A stretch of 64,000 bases of DNA from Sordaria brevicollis (GCA_033439795.1 JAUTDP010000001.1:5146001-5210000); one strand, 5' to 3'. Shown: positions 1-11,111, numbered from the stretch's first letter. The notes: generated by a model not told the origin, from the letters alone. A program made the numbers and translations.

Positions 1-1015
1 GAGTCAGACGATCGGAGTAAAGGGTTGGAAGAGACGGTGGTGAAGCTGTCGAGGTGGGATTTGCGAAACATGTTGGATTTTCCGACGATGCAGGGGGCGA
101 GACCGACAGTGTTGATGGCGCCGTAGAACTTGGCGTGCGTGGTGGACATGAACATTTCTTCGAGGCGGCCGCCGTGGGAGAGGAGGCCCTCGTTTTGGAC
201 TTTTGGTGTGGGAGAGGTGGTGGAGGGCAGGAGGGACTGCGCTTCGGTTGAGGAGGGCTTGCCGATGGGGTTGATGGTGCTGGCGGTACCGGAGGAGGAG
301 GGATTGTTGTTGTCGAGGTCGATGACGAGAGGAAGCTGGTGAACGAACTTGTAGGGTGTTGCGCGGTTGCCGTTTGGCAAGAAACCAAAGAGCTTGTCAA
401 TCATCCTCCCCGCTGCGTTCTTGGCTACCCAGACGTTGCAGTCCACGATCCAGATGACGTCTCCTTTCGCTTCGCGGTATGCGCGGCTGATGTTGCGGAT
501 CTTGGGGTTCGGACCCAGGTTGTTGACGTGCCCGGCACTACCGTGGAGGATCGGGTCCTCTTCCTCGACGAGAACTTGCGCGTCGAAGGCGGGGAAATCG
601 GCCACGAGCTGGCAGAGAATCGGGTAGGCGGGGTCGCTCTTGGAATCGACGCAGAGACGGATCGAGAGCTTGGATTTCGGGTAGGCGAGCCGGAAGGTCG
701 AGGCGAGGCATTCGTATAGGCCTACTTCGACGCCCTTGACCGGGCGGATGACGGTTACGTGGGGAACTTCATTTTCGGGCAGTGAAGGCGATGCGGGAGG
801 AGGAAGAGGTGTGGTATGGTTGCGGTAACTGTAAATTTGCAAATTTCGTTGTTAGAGACCAGTGTTCGAGGGATGCGCCTGCGGTAATGGCTGCGCGCGC
901 ATATGTAAAGTGTGTAGACGTACAGCTTGGTGATGCCAACAAGTTGGAGGAGAAAGACAGTACAGCTCCAGCCAAGACAAACCAAGGCTGCGCCTTGGAT
1001 GATGTTTATAGCCAT
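1..1015 (-). CDS. Ceramide glucosyltransferase (GT21), N-terminal part, truncated by window edge
   Basis: Transfers glucose from UDP-glucose to ceramide to make glucosylceramide, normally at the Golgi/ER membrane. Exon 1 (924-1015) starts with ATG and encodes one hydrophobic N-terminal helix ([20 protein letters not shown]). A 95-nt intron (829-923, donor GTACGT, acceptor ACAG) follows, and exon 2 runs in frame off position 1. Exon 2 reads [17 protein letters not shown] and [20 protein letters not shown]. The 'hVTVhRPhKG' entry motif and the D-x-N-V-W region are typical of GT21 glucosylceramide synthases. The C-terminal catalytic D3 and (Q/R)XXRW motifs would lie outside the window. The reading frame is also open upstream of the chosen start, but without an ATG before 1015 that I would prefer. 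Assignment is strong; completeness cannot be judged. Confidence 0.86.
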
Positions 1016-2483
1016 TGGAACATAGCCCTCTGTGTAGAGTAAACTTGAACAGAGGGATGAAAGGTTGACGGCCCGGAAGATAAAAAGGAGCGACGTTGCG
1101 CGGGCGGCGCAAGAAAAAAGCAAGCAGTTTAAGGAATGCGATAACAGGGAAGTGTGAAAGGAGAGAAATCGTTTTGGGATATCGGGTGGTTAGAGAATGA
1201 GATGAGGTTAAGAGCTTAGGTCAGCTTAGGTTGTTTGAAACTTGGTCGCACAGGGTACAGCTGCCAGCCAAAGGGAAAGTAGATATGTACACATCCAACA
1301 GACGAAAAAGCTTGGATAGGAAGCTATTTATTGTCGGGATTTTCCTCAAGGAACAACAACCAGAAGTGGAGATACTAATCGCATGCGCTGTCCCGCCAGA
1401 AAGAGGATCGTCACCAAGAAAAAGGAGGCCTCGCTGGAAGATCTCTGCTGAAGCCCGGAATCATCGGATATTGAACTTGAAAATTGGAACATCATGTTTG
1501 CGCCTGAGGAGGGCTTCACGGACTGGGACTCGCGGTCGCGATGTACGACAGCGGGAGCGGAAACCCCCAGCTCGAGCTTGTAAGCCCGGGTGTCCCCAGT
1601 CGAATTGGCGATGTTGTCATGGATCTGACGGAAACAAAAGAAAGCTTGTCGGCTCGTCCGGCAACGGCGGCTGTTCCACGCCAACGACCTGGAGGGACGG
1701 GTCGAACGGCCGCTATCTACGCGACAATCGGCTCCGCGACGGGCAGGCATCATGATTCGGGGGAGGGAGGTCCCTGAATTGCCTGCCCCGGTAGGAGCTC
1801 CGTCAGGGGAAGCTTATGTCAGCCAAGGGAAGCTTGGAGCTTCCAGGTTCCTTATCGCATGCGCCAATCGGGCGGCTCCACTTTTTCAAGCCCTGGGGAT
1901 TGGTGGGGCTCGGAATTTGCTGCGGCGCTCAATAAAATTCGAGACCCGAATCTTTTTCTGTTCCTGAACCCGAACATCTTCTCTGAGTCTTCGCATTCGA
2001 AGCGCAACGACATCAACCAAGCCCAATTGGAGACTCAGCATGACAGGATCATGAACTGAACTCTGAAAGAAGCATTCGTTATTTGAATGCCCAATTGGAT
2101 CTTGTCAAAGTGACCATCATTGGCACTGTGAATGGCCAGGCGCCTTCAAAATTCTTTTATCACTGCCCTCAACCAACCTGGGTTCATCATCACTTGAAAG
2201 TGTAAGTTATCACATCATTATTCCTTTGGCGCGCATGTCCAGAGAGTGTCACCAGTTGTCCCATCGGCCTTGCCCTTGGACACCTCCCCAGTTGCGGTGA
2301 TGACCACTTTTGTGCTTAGAACAATATATCCTTCAGTGGATCGTTCTGTGTTAGCCTCTGTATTAGACTACAACGGTATCTGAGCAACATTACAATGGGG
2401 ACCTCTTTTGGATGCGCAATCAAGTCATTTCTTGATTACAATAGCTGACATTATTCCTCATCAGGTCGATATGAATAGACACA
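1016..2483. other. Divergent intergenic region, GT21 / sen2
   Basis: This holds the promoters and leaders of two divergent genes. Open frames at 1231-1755 (+) and 1346-1753 (-) overlap each other, have no recognisable domain and no consistent gene structure, so I do not call them. The right part includes the likely 5' UTR intron of sen2 listed separately. Confidence 0.6.
2202..2464 (+). other. Probable 5' UTR intron of sen2
   Basis: A consensus donor GTAAGT lies at 2202-2207. A branch-site-like GCTGAC at about 2444-2449 is followed by a pyrimidine-rich stretch and CAG ending at 2464. The acceptor is 19 nt upstream of the sen2 ATG. This is inferred from splice signals only. Confidence 0.5.
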
Positions 2484-4391
2484 ATGGCTGAAAACATGAC
2501 CACCACCACAATGTCGCAACCTAGCGATTCACCAAGTAAATCGGGGGAGGTGGCTCCTACGAGCATCGAACCTGCGGCACCACCTGCGCCGCCTCGTCCC
2601 CAAAGAGTTCCCTACCACCAGATCTACAAGCTCCCTGCGCCAATTCGTACTTTTCCGCTGCCTACCTTTTACCCCAGCAACCCCCTCTCCCTCTTTCACC
2701 TTGCTGTCGCCTGGTTGAGACAAGTGCTGCTGCCTCCGCCTGCCGAACCATCAGTGATACATGAGGGAATCTGGGATCCCGATACTCGTTCCGTACACGT
2801 TAAGGACCCTAAGTCCATCCGCGCCTTGTGGGAACAGGGCTTCTATGGAAAAGGAAGCTTGAGTCGTAGTGAACCCAACTGGTTTAAGAGAGAGCTTACC
2901 CGCCGTGGTCTTGACGGGACGACGGTCAGCGAAGAACGCACCGTATCACGCCGTGAAGAACGCAAGCAGGCCAAATGGGAGAGAGCAAAGGCAGAGCTGG
3001 AGGCCATCGAGAAGCAAAAACTCGAGGAAGCCAAGCTAAACAGCGAAACTGTGAATGCTGCTGTCCCAGAGTCTCTTGCTGTCGAGTCCGAGCCCCAGCC
3101 TGACGTTCCATCTGCCTCTCTTCCTGATCCTGTCCTTTCTGCCGCTTCTGCCGCTACATCTTCACACGCTGTACTCACCGAGGAATTCGTTCCCAAGACA
3201 GTAGCCCATGGACATATCGTCGAGCCAAAGCCGCCCGTTGGTCCCTTGGAGCTTCTGGCGCTGCCCAACTCGTATGCTCTTGTTCGAGGAGAGGAGTTGG
3301 TAATCTCACATCCTGAACCGGCAACCGCTAAGGAGACTGCGCGCAAGGAGTTCAAGCCGCCTGTTGGTCCCATCGAGTTGTTGGCTCTTCCAAATTCCCT
3401 GGCCGATCTTGTCGCAGTATCCGTCGTATCTGTCTTGAGCGAGGACGTCGGTATTGATGAAGATGAGTATACTACAGAGGATCAGTTGGAGGCAAGTGCC
3501 CTGACCAACGACGAACCCGAGACCAGCGCAACCGAAGCCAATGACACCACCTCTTCCGTTTCACCTCCTCTTTCTGCCGACGGACTACCAGACAGCCAGA
3601 CAACACAGGAGGACGTCCCCGCCACTCCTGAGAGAAGGAAGAGCGTTCGTTTCTCCCCTACCGTCGAGTCTACCACCTTCCAGTACACCGATGCCGCTTC
3701 CGAAGTCAAGAACAACAACGGGTCATCTGACGCTGAACCCATCTCGTCTGCTGCCCCTGTCGTCCAAAAGCCTATCATCTCCAATGTCGAACCTGTCGTT
3801 CTGTCCGAGGAGCTGGTTGACAAGGAACACTTCCAGCTGGCCCCCGAAGAGGCTTTCTTCTTGGCCTTCGGCCTCGGTGCTCTCCGCGTTGTCGACCCCG
3901 TCACCAAGGCTCCTATCTCCAACGAAGAGCTTCTCACTAAGCTTCGCGCCAACTCTTATTTCCCTCCTCGGTCCGTCGATAACCTCGGCCCCGAAGATCC
4001 CTTCCTCGTACAGTACGCCGTGTATCATCACTTCCGTTCTCTTGGCTGGGTTCCTCGTCATGGTATCAAGTTCGGCGTCGACTGGATTATCTACCAACGC
4101 GGCCCTGTATTCGACCACTCTGAATTCGGTATCATGGTCGTTCCGTCCTTTTCCGACCCGCGCTGGAGCGAGTACGCGCACGAGGAGTCCAAGAAGAGCT
4201 GGTCTTGGCTGATGGGTGTCAACCGTGTGTTGGCTCATGTGCTCAAGAGTCTGGTTCTCGTCTATGTCGACGTGCCACCCCCGCCAGTATTCGACGAGGA
4301 GATGAAGAAGGGTGGTATTGCGGCTGCGCTTAAGAAGTTCACGATTCGTGAAGTTATGGTTAGGCGGTTCTCTGTCAACCGCAACAGGTAG
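2484..4391 (+). CDS. sen2: tRNA-splicing endonuclease subunit Sen2
   Basis: Catalytic subunit of the Sen2-Sen34-Sen54-Sen15 endonuclease, which cuts introns out of precursor tRNAs (this subunit normally makes the 5' cut). Single exon, 635 residues. The N-terminus (about 35-150) carries the Sen2 signature [20 protein letters not shown] and a [19 protein letters not shown] segment. A low-complexity acidic linker spans about 190-430. The C-terminal nuclease domain (about 455-635) keeps the triad: Tyr537 in [12 protein letters not shown], His545 in HSEF and Lys588 in [12 protein letters not shown]. The linker contains a duplicated [15 protein letters not shown] motif (from Lys249 and Lys291), discussed in the findings. 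The ATG at 2484 is first in frame and lies just after a probable 5' UTR intron. The gene is convergent with the methyltransferase at 4889-5823. Confidence 0.95.
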   Translation: MAENMTTTTMSQPSDSPSKSGEVAPTSIEPAAPPAPPRPQRVPYHQIYKLPAPIRTFPLPTFYPSNPLSLFHLAVAWLRQVLLPPPAEPSVIHEGIWDPDTRSVHVKDPKSIRALWEQGFYGKGSLSRSEPNWFKRELTRRGLDGTTVSEERTVSRREERKQAKWERAKAELEAIEKQKLEEAKLNSETVNAAVPESLAVESEPQPDVPSASLPDPVLSAASAATSSHAVLTEEFVPKTVAHGHIVEPKPPVGPLELLALPNSYALVRGEELVISHPEPATAKETARKEFKPPVGPIELLALPNSLADLVAVSVVSVLSEDVGIDEDEYTTEDQLEASALTNDEPETSATEANDTTSSVSPPLSADGLPDSQTTQEDVPATPERRKSVRFSPTVESTTFQYTDAASEVKNNNGSSDAEPISSAAPVVQKPIISNVEPVVLSEELVDKEHFQLAPEEAFFLAFGLGALRVVDPVTKAPISNEELLTKLRANSYFPPRSVDNLGPEDPFLVQYAVYHHFRSLGWVPRHGIKFGVDWIIYQRGPVFDHSEFGIMVVPSFSDPRWSEYAHEESKKSWSWLMGVNRVLAHVLKSLVLVYVDVPPPPVFDEEMKKGGIAAALKKFTIREVMVRRFSVNRNR

Positions 4392-4888
4392 AGACAAAAG
4401 AAAGAAGGACCCTGGGTATTGACGAAGAAAGGTTACACCTATACAGCATTGCATGGCGTTTAGGCTATTGGGTGGTTTGGCTGGATTGGAAAAAGGTTAT
4501 ATAGACTGAGGTACCACTCGGAGGGCTGCAATCTGATTTTAGTCGAAGAAAGGTCATTCTAAAATATCTTTATCAAGTGAAGTATTCGTCCTTGAATGAG
4601 ATAGGACGAAATGTGGTATCTTGTCTAAATCTTCATGCTCACCTATGTCACCATGAAACAGTACGTCTCTGCAATGCCAATCTCATGAATACTCCGGACG
4701 CAACGCTCCGTATTCCTCCATAGCGGCGGTGCTCTCGCCATCGAGTATCTACCAATTTTTGTAGACAGACGTGTGACTCCGTGACAAAGGTAAACCTGGC
4801 GTTCTCGTGCCAGCTGCTTGACTTGGGGTGCGCACTTTGCGTGTCTTTGTGATCGTAGTGCTCGCTCTTTCCATCCATCTCCAGAAAC
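4392..4888. other. Convergent 3' UTR spacer, sen2 / NTM1
   Basis: About 0.5 kb between two converging stop codons. It is AT-richer than the flanks and is consistent with two 3' UTRs. I see no gene in it. Confidence 0.6.
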
Positions 4889-5823
4889 TCAAGGCTTCAG
4901 AGCATACATCCGGACCGGAAGGAGTTTCATGGTCCTCGTCTGGGGGAAGCCCTTCTGGAACTCGGCCTTGACAACCTTCAACCCAGCCGCTTGGAAGATC
5001 TTCTGGAATGTCGCCTCGCCTCTGTCATCGTCATTTTGTCAGTCGTCACATCCACCGCCACTAACCAAACTACCGCCTTCCCCCATCATCCATCCATTCC
5101 CCATGGGAACAGAAAGAATACCCGTAGGCTCGGGGGAAAAAAAAGAAGAAGAAGAACTTACCTCGTAACACTACTATCCTCCTCATCAAAATCATCCGTC
5201 CCCAACACCGTCGTGTTCTCCTTGATCACAATCAGCCCATCCTCCGCCAGCGCGCTCTTGCACCGCTTGAGGTACTCCACCAGCTGCTCATCTGTCAAAT
5301 GTCCCACGCACCACTGCGTCCATACCAAGTCGTACTTCCCGCCATCCTCCTCCGAGTCTTCGGGCACCCACTCCTCCAACCCCATCACATACACCTTACC
5401 CACCCCCTTCTTCCCCTGCAGCTTAGCCGTAAACTTGGCAATCGGCTCTACCACATCCACCTTCCCCCCCTCTTCCTCATTCAGCAGTTCCGTAAGCAGT
5501 CCCTCAGTAATCCTCCCCACCCCCGCGCCTCCCTCCAAAATCCGCCTACACTTTTTTAGGTTCGCCTTGGACCCGATGCCGAACTTGGCGAGGAAATTGC
5601 GCGACCCCTGGAGATCAATCTTGGAGGTGTTGGCGAAGCCGGCGTAGGATGGGATGCCGCCTAACATGCCGTTCTCGTCGGCTGAGACGGATTCCCAGTA
5701 GGCGAGGCCGTGGTCTTTGGAGATTAGGTTGTCTTTGGGACCGGCGAAGGAGGAGTCCGGCCCGGAGACGCAGGGGGCGGGTTGGGAGGAGGTGGTGGGG
5801 GATGGGGTGTTGGGGTCTGACAT
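4889..5823 (-). CDS. Alpha-N-terminal protein methyltransferase (NTM1/Tae1 family)
   Basis: SAM-dependent enzyme that methylates the exposed alpha-amino group of proteins with an X-Pro-Lys-type N-terminus, for example ribosomal proteins. Exon 1 is 5162-5823; the intron is 5022-5161 (donor GTAAGT, acceptor ACAG); exon 2 is 4889-5021. The join gives 264 residues. Visible features are AYWESVSADENGMLGGIP (the family's N-terminal substrate-side segment), RILEGGAGVGRITEGLL (SAM motif I, GxGxGR type), DVVEPIAKF (motif post I) and DLVWTQWCVGHLTDEQLVEYL (the conserved WCxGHLTD block). The spliced C-terminus ends in LLPVRMYALKP, the family's usual ending. Length and all motifs fit. The gene symbol in this organism is not known to me. 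Confidence 0.93.
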
Positions 5824-6921
5824 CTTTTTTTTGGTGTTATGTGTGTGTGGATGCCGGGTTTTGGGGAGGGTGCTGTGGTGGGTGGTTCTCGGTTTTTGTG
5901 ATTTTGTTGGCCTTTAGTTCGTTGGTCGATGCACTGATAAGATCGTGTGGTGAAATCCCTTAAAACCTTAGGCGGTTGAATGTGAGATTTGAGGTAAGGA
6001 AGTTTATGCGCGTCTGGAATTGGTGGCGCGTTTGTCAAGTTGTGAGACTTGTAGGTTTGAAAATGTTGGTGTGCTGCCCAGGGTTGTGATGTTTTGCGTT
6101 CTGGTTATTCTGCGGTTTATGAAATTTGTGCAATCCCGCGTCACGTGGGGACCCTGGAAGGGAACCTCTTGTTAAGTTGTTATTTGGGTTGCTAGGCGGC
6201 GACTGGCCGTCGCATCTCACACCGATGCCGACTGCCCTTTCTTATGGTCTCTCATTGTCTCCCTTGAGCTCCTCAGATCATCAGTTGTTGTTGAAGATTT
6301 AAGATCGAAGGGTTGTCATCTGCAGCTTCGCTTTCATCGCGCCCTGGAACCCTAACCCTCACTTATGCTATGTAAGTCGACGATGTTCAATGCCTTACAG
6401 AGGTAGGAAGATGGGATAGAGGAATAGATGAATCGATCTTTTCCCGTTAACTATTAGAAGGAAGGGACCGGTTCATGTAAGATGAAGAGACTAATCTCTT
6501 TTGTTAAACTCATATTTCTTAACGGCGAAATGGATGTCTCCGAATTCTGGAGTTTCTCGGCCCAGTCCATGCTTACACATTACAAGGCCACATCAATTAC
6601 GTTCATTTTGGGAAAGAAATTTGGCGGACATTTGACAGAGCGAACGACTTCTTCCGATATCTCGTGGGGTACTTCAACTTACTAGCATTATGGGGCGGAT
6701 CCAACCTGTGATTCGGTGTGCCTCAACATGTGAGAGCAATCGCCAGATTGACAGCGGTTCCTTCAACGTTGGCTTCTTCATGGGATATTCTCATAGTTAT
6801 TGGACTGTCCAGAAACACTAGAGAAATACAAATACACTGAATCTTCTCATCATACCTCTACGTAACCGCAACACATACTTTCCACCCTTCCCATCTATAC
6901 AACCGAGTTTCTTCCCAGCCT
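5824..6921. other. Intergenic region, NTM1 promoter and kinase-like gene 3' side
   Basis: About 1.1 kb. It contains a GATAAG site near 5936 and a short telomere-type ACCCTAACCCT at about 6349-6359 (under two repeat units). Small open frames here (for example 6482-6685) show no coding character. No gene supported. Confidence 0.55.
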
Positions 6922-8421
6922 TCAAAGCTCGGCCTCTTCCCTCTTCTTATCACAGGGCACGTTAACCTCCACAACCCTCCAAGGTCCCGCTACATTCCCT
7001 CTCCCCCAAACTTCCTCCAGTCTCTCCGGCTCAACCAACCCCCCAACTCTCCCACCCAAATAACGAATCGGAAGTCCATACCCATCACCTGGTGGTGGCC
7101 TCCTCAACGCCTTCTTCAAAATCTCCTTCGCCTCCGGCCCATCCGGTCTAAAGACAAACGGCTTCGTGCCAAACTCCTGAAACAACGCCTTTCCCTTCTT
7201 GCGACCGACAAAGTCCTTTATTATGGTAGTGTTTAGCTCATGCTGCAGGGATTCGTTCTCCAACTGTCGGGCGAGTTCGATGATATGAGCTAGGGAAGGA
7301 GGGCGAAGATGAGGATGGAGTACGGCGGTTAACTGGTCTTGTTCGTTTAGGGTTTCGAGGTTTTGGAAGAGGATGTTTAAATGATGGGCGAGGTGAGCAG
7401 CTCTGTAATTATTATCCTGACGTGATCGGGGGCTGTTTGTGTTCGCTTCGTTGTGTCTATGCCTCCACGCCGGTTCATTCTTATCTCGTGCAATCTGTTT
7501 TACCAGATCTCTACCCGCCGTGTTGCTGCTCCGTCGAGGCGCTTGAGGTTGTGGACGAAGACTGTCCGTTGTTCCTGACGTCGCGTCCTTGGCCGCAATT
7601 CCCACCATAAGCATGAAGTTGCTGGTCAGATGATGCGTGATAAGATCCCATCGACGACGACGGCACTCATCTGGAGCAACTCCGGGCAGTGCCGTTCCTT
7701 CTAGCTGATGATTCAATGGGCGACGGTTTAGCAGTGACTGAGTGGCCGTCTTGGCCATGCCAAAGTCCCCTATGTAAAATTGAGGTAGCGGGTCTTCCTT
7801 TGTCCAGTGCAGAAAGATGTTGTTGGTGTGCAGATCGCAGTGGTAGACGGGTTCGCTGCCTCCTTGGTACATGACCTCCAGGGTCTCGCATATGTGACGG
7901 ATAGCGCGCGCAACTAGGGAGATGGGAAGCTTAGGCAATACTGAGAGTGAGGGTTGGCCGTTTTGACGGCATAGTTCCCCGTATAGCAACGGCTCTTGCT
8001 GCATGATGTACGGACGCAACAAGCCATGAAGTGTTCCGCCGTTGCAGAACTTCCAGTAACTCACCTGGTGGCTCAGATTACCACATGATGGCTTGGTCTC
8101 CTGGTAAAGGGGAACTTTCTCATAGTTCAGCAAGGTAATCCATCGTGGCTGGTAGCCAGCCAGTCCATGGGAAGTGGTGAGGCGGCGTAATATGCTGATC
8201 TCGGCTGGCTCCTCTTCCTGGAGGTTTGAAGGATGTAATCGTTTGTCCACTTTTTGAACTACCTTCAGGCCTGTCTCTCTGTCCATGACGAGCTGAGCAT
8301 AGCTTTGAACTCCGTAACCCAGACTCCTGACGAAATAGCATTGTAGATGGGGGATAGTGGAGTCGAAACGGTATACGTAAGCCATCTTTGAGGCGAGTTT
8401 ATCGTACTGAGTGAAAGACAT
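6922..8421 (-). CDS. Divergent protein kinase-like protein
   Basis: Intronless, 499 residues, ATG at 8421. Kinase-fold landmarks are in order: a glycine-poor loop RSLGYGVQSYAQ (32-43), putative ATP-anchoring Lys57 in VVQKV, a candidate alphaC Glu at 71-74, a catalytic loop YHCDLHTNNIF with HCD at 194-196 and Asn201, and DFG at 219-221 (YIGDFGMAKT). The catalytic loop has HCD rather than HRD, and no clear APE motif follows; GTALPGVAPDE at about 239-249 may replace it. A C-terminal part of about 200 residues is rich in Arg/Asn and has no recognised domain. Such solitary kinase-like proteins are common in Pezizomycotina and usually lack an assigned pathway. Catalytic residues are present, so it may be active; the substrate is unknown. 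Confidence 0.75.
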   Translation of the reverse strand: MSFTQYDKLASKMAYVYRFDSTIPHLQCYFVRSLGYGVQSYAQLVMDRETGLKVVQKVDKRLHPSNLQEEEPAEISILRRLTTSHGLAGYQPRWITLLNYEKVPLYQETKPSCGNLSHQVSYWKFCNGGTLHGLLRPYIMQQEPLLYGELCRQNGQPSLSVLPKLPISLVARAIRHICETLEVMYQGGSEPVYHCDLHTNNIFLHWTKEDPLPQFYIGDFGMAKTATQSLLNRRPLNHQLEGTALPGVAPDECRRRRWDLITHHLTSNFMLMVGIAAKDATSGTTDSLRPQPQAPRRSSNTAGRDLVKQIARDKNEPAWRHRHNEANTNSPRSRQDNNYRAAHLAHHLNILFQNLETLNEQDQLTAVLHPHLRPPSLAHIIELARQLENESLQHELNTTIIKDFVGRKKGKALFQEFGTKPFVFRPDGPEAKEILKKALRRPPPGDGYGLPIRYLGGRVGGLVEPERLEEVWGRGNVAGPWRVVEVNVPCDKKREEAEL

Positions 8422-9176
8422 CCTTCGTGATGAGCACCTTGGTAGTGTTCGTGAGAGGAACGGTGCAGGTCATTTTGTGCTATTTTGAAGTCCTGAGTGG
8501 GTTCATATAATAGTTCCTCCCGAGTGTTCAATTTAATTGTCGACTTGAGAGGACACAGCCCAGAGAAGTTCATAGTTCGTTTCCGAAGCCATAACGCTTC
8601 GCGGAATGTGGAGGGGGCGCAAATACGACCATGTCCTTGGTCTCAACCCATGGCGCATTGAGAGTCCGAATGTTAGTAGTTGTGAATGCTAAAAAACCTT
8701 AGAACGAGTCATCACATATGATAAGCTATACATGGAGTGAAGACATTGTGCTCAATAGGAGAAGTATGGACATATGAGTAAGAGACGGAAGAATTGGCGT
8801 GGAGTGGTGGAATTCGGATCGCTTTGAAAAGCTGACTTACCAACTTGCTAAATCTAGTATCCCGAGGTAATAGCAGAAACCTCACTGCACTCTCTTGGAC
8901 GCGTTGAATCGTTATGGCAATTCAACTTTCTATATTTCGGATGTTCGCGTATAGCACACCTTCGCCATTTGTCGAAGTTTTGATTTTGTCTTAAAACCAA
9001 GCGAATTGGCATTGTCTCTTAGGTAGGCAAAGGTTCTTTGGTGGTGCTTGTAGGTCATACAGTCCCCTTTTGTTTCCCTTCCGTCTCTTTGTCTTTTACC
9101 TCGCCCAACAACACAATCTGCATACCTTATGAACGAACCTCAAAATAATTTCATGAACCAGAAGCTCATCGTCGAG
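8422..9176. other. Intergenic region, kinase-like promoter / PEBP 3' side
   Basis: About 750 bp without a supportable gene. The frame 8265-8573 (-) partly overlaps the kinase gene in another frame and is a shadow. Confidence 0.55.
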
Positions 9177-10154
9177 TTACTGTTTTTCGTTTTGCGCAAA
9201 GATGAAGTTCGCCGCTGTGGTTATTTATGTTAGCCCAGAAAGCTCAATAAACATCTCCATATATGGTCTGACTTACCCAGAGGCGATAGTCCATTCTCAG
9301 CCGCCCAATCTCTGACACCATGCGTCTTATCATCTACCAATTCATCGTGTCCCCAACGTTTTCTCTCCTTGGGCTGCGACAGGTGTAGCTTCTCGCTCGT
9401 TCCATTGATCGGCGCAAGAGCCAAGATAACATATCTGTGCTTCCCGGTCTTTTCGGGCGGAGCAGGTGGTGTGTAAGACATGACATCCTCCAAGCTGCGA
9501 TGCGAAAGAGACAAAGGACAGCCCTGTGTCTCTGTTTGTTCGTCGGTAATGGGATAATCCTCCGTTACCGGGCCACCCACGGCAATCCAGTGGCAGAACT
9601 CTGACCACTTGGGGTCATCTCGCGATGGGGCATCAGGATCGGTAATGACGATCACGATACTCGTGCTAGAGCGAAGACGACAGTCGGCTGTAGAGGATAA
9701 CGGGTCCCTGAGAAGAATTGAAGGTTTGTCTTGAAGGTCGGTTGGCTTGAGCGTGTTGCCGAGGGATGCTTGATTGTCATCGGACCATTTCGCTTCTAGG
9801 TTCAGGATGGGCACGAAGTCATCGATGACTGTTTGAGCAATCATCAGTACCTTTGTTCAACGTTTCCGATTTCCCCGGAGACCATTCAACTTACCGGTTG
9901 GGATGATCTTGGCTCTCTTCAATCTGAGACACATAGTTCAAAGGGTCAGAACTATCGTCACCATGTGCAGGAAAAGACCTAGCTTTTCAAATGACTTACT
10001 CCTCCCTGACTCCCCCGGTGCCTTCAGTTACAGACTGGTCTCCATCACCGGGATGAGCAGCCAAAATCTGTTGATCCGGAAGTCTGCCCAAGCTGGCAGT
10101 GTGACCCAAACCGGCAAGCAGGCTCAGAGTAACAATACCAAATGTCGACTTCAT
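9177..10154 (-). CDS. Phosphatidylethanolamine-binding protein (PEBP/Tfs1-like) with signal peptide
   Basis: PEBP-fold protein; relatives bind phospholipids or inhibit proteases such as carboxypeptidase Y (yeast Tfs1). Four exons: 10000-10154, 9895-9923 (a 29-nt microexon), 9277-9828 and 9177-9214. Three short introns (76, 66 and 62 nt) all have GTAAGT donors. The join is 257 residues. Residues 1-20 (MKSTFGIVTLSLLAGLGHTA) look like a cleavable signal peptide, unusual because most fungal PEBPs are cytosolic. Core motifs are ELKRAKIIPTVIDDF, VIVITDPDAPSRDDPKWSEFCHW (the DPDAPSR signature) and GKHRYVILAL (the GxHRY block). The C-terminus AANFIFAQNEKQ needs the last intron to be removed and matches the family ending. 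A GTG-initiated extension to 10178 was rejected in favour of the ATG. Confidence 0.88.
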
Positions 10155-11111
10155 GGCTGCGGTCCGAGATCGGGTCAAGTCAAGTGTAGAGAGATAGAAC
10201 CTTAATATAGAGATATTCGGGAATACTGATGTTTTGGTCGCCGTCTTCCTTCCAAAGTCAATTCCCAGGAAACGGAGGAGGTCTTATCACTGATAAGGGT
10301 CAATGATGTCATATGTAACTAACATATGCAGACAGCAGTGCCTGCCCGTAGGTACAACGGCAGGAACAAATGGTGCATGTCCATGGTCGCTCTTGCAATT
10401 GGGAGGCACGAGTTCATTTTTGCGATTTCCCAAGTTTTATATTCTCCAAAAATTCCATGTGGGAAAGAACATTGTTGCCTGGTCAGATGGTCAGATATGT
10501 GTAGGCGTGAGAACCTTGATGGTCAAGGTGGCACGGATGCCATGGGTGTGGAAAGGTACCGTACCCGAGCGAGAGAGGAAGTCCTTTCGAAAAGTATCTG
10601 TTAACAAACACACACTCGGCTTACCCTTTTACACCTCCATTATTCTTTCTTGTGTCTAACTGAGGGTTTTGTACCATTCTGATCTGTTCCAGTACCTTTA
10701 CACCATTTTTGAGAGGCAAGCATCGAGGCCTCCGCCCACGCAGCCGGTAATCGATGACTCCGTCTCTCATGTCTTTTTGGTCGATGATCGTCATCCTGTC
10801 GTCATGGAGTTTGTCTACGTCCATCGTCCCAAGTTATAAGGACTGTCCCCGCCGCGGTTAACGATGGGAGGCCCGTGATGCACTGGTAAATTCTGCGATG
10901 GCAAGTATCAAGGACATGATTCCTCAGGCCAACTCAGTTGAAAGGTGATGCTTTGACATAAAGGACTGATGTGAAAGTCCCGAGAATCTTGGTCTCGCCG
11001 CCTTTACGTCCTCCATGTTGCTCTCGAATAACGCTCGCCCTATGCCAACAAAAACCTAATCGTCACATATCATCTTCGACTATCCTTCAAAGCAACGACC
11101 TACCGCAGTCC
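10155..11111. other. Divergent promoter region, PEBP / Ere-family gene
   Basis: About 950 bp between divergent starts. It contains the palindromic GATA site listed separately and CATATG palindromes near 10310-10325. Frames at 10303-10659 and 10326-10604 overlap in different frames and have no recognisable product. Confidence 0.55.
10283..10297. promoter_or_regulatory. Palindromic double GATA site
   Basis: CTTATCACTGATAAG is a perfect 7+1+7 inverted repeat containing two opposed GATA cores. It lies 129 bp upstream of the PEBP start and 815 bp upstream of the Ere-family start. GATA factors (nitrogen, iron and light regulators) bind such cores in this group. Which factor, if any, acts here is unknown. 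Confidence 0.35.

Noticed and set aside
1231..1755. 174-residue plus and 135-residue minus overlapping frames
   Set aside because: No domain, low-complexity composition, and each overlaps the other in opposite orientation in a promoter region.
3723..4454. 243-residue frame antisense to sen2
   Set aside because: Lies opposite the conserved Sen2 nuclease domain; a shadow of codon bias.
6346..6362. Telomere-like ACCCTAACCCT
   Set aside because: Less than two repeat units; too short to indicate an internal telomere remnant.
10971..11111. N-terminal extension of the Ere-family protein
   Set aside because: The open frame begins at GTG, and no in-frame ATG occurs before 11112.
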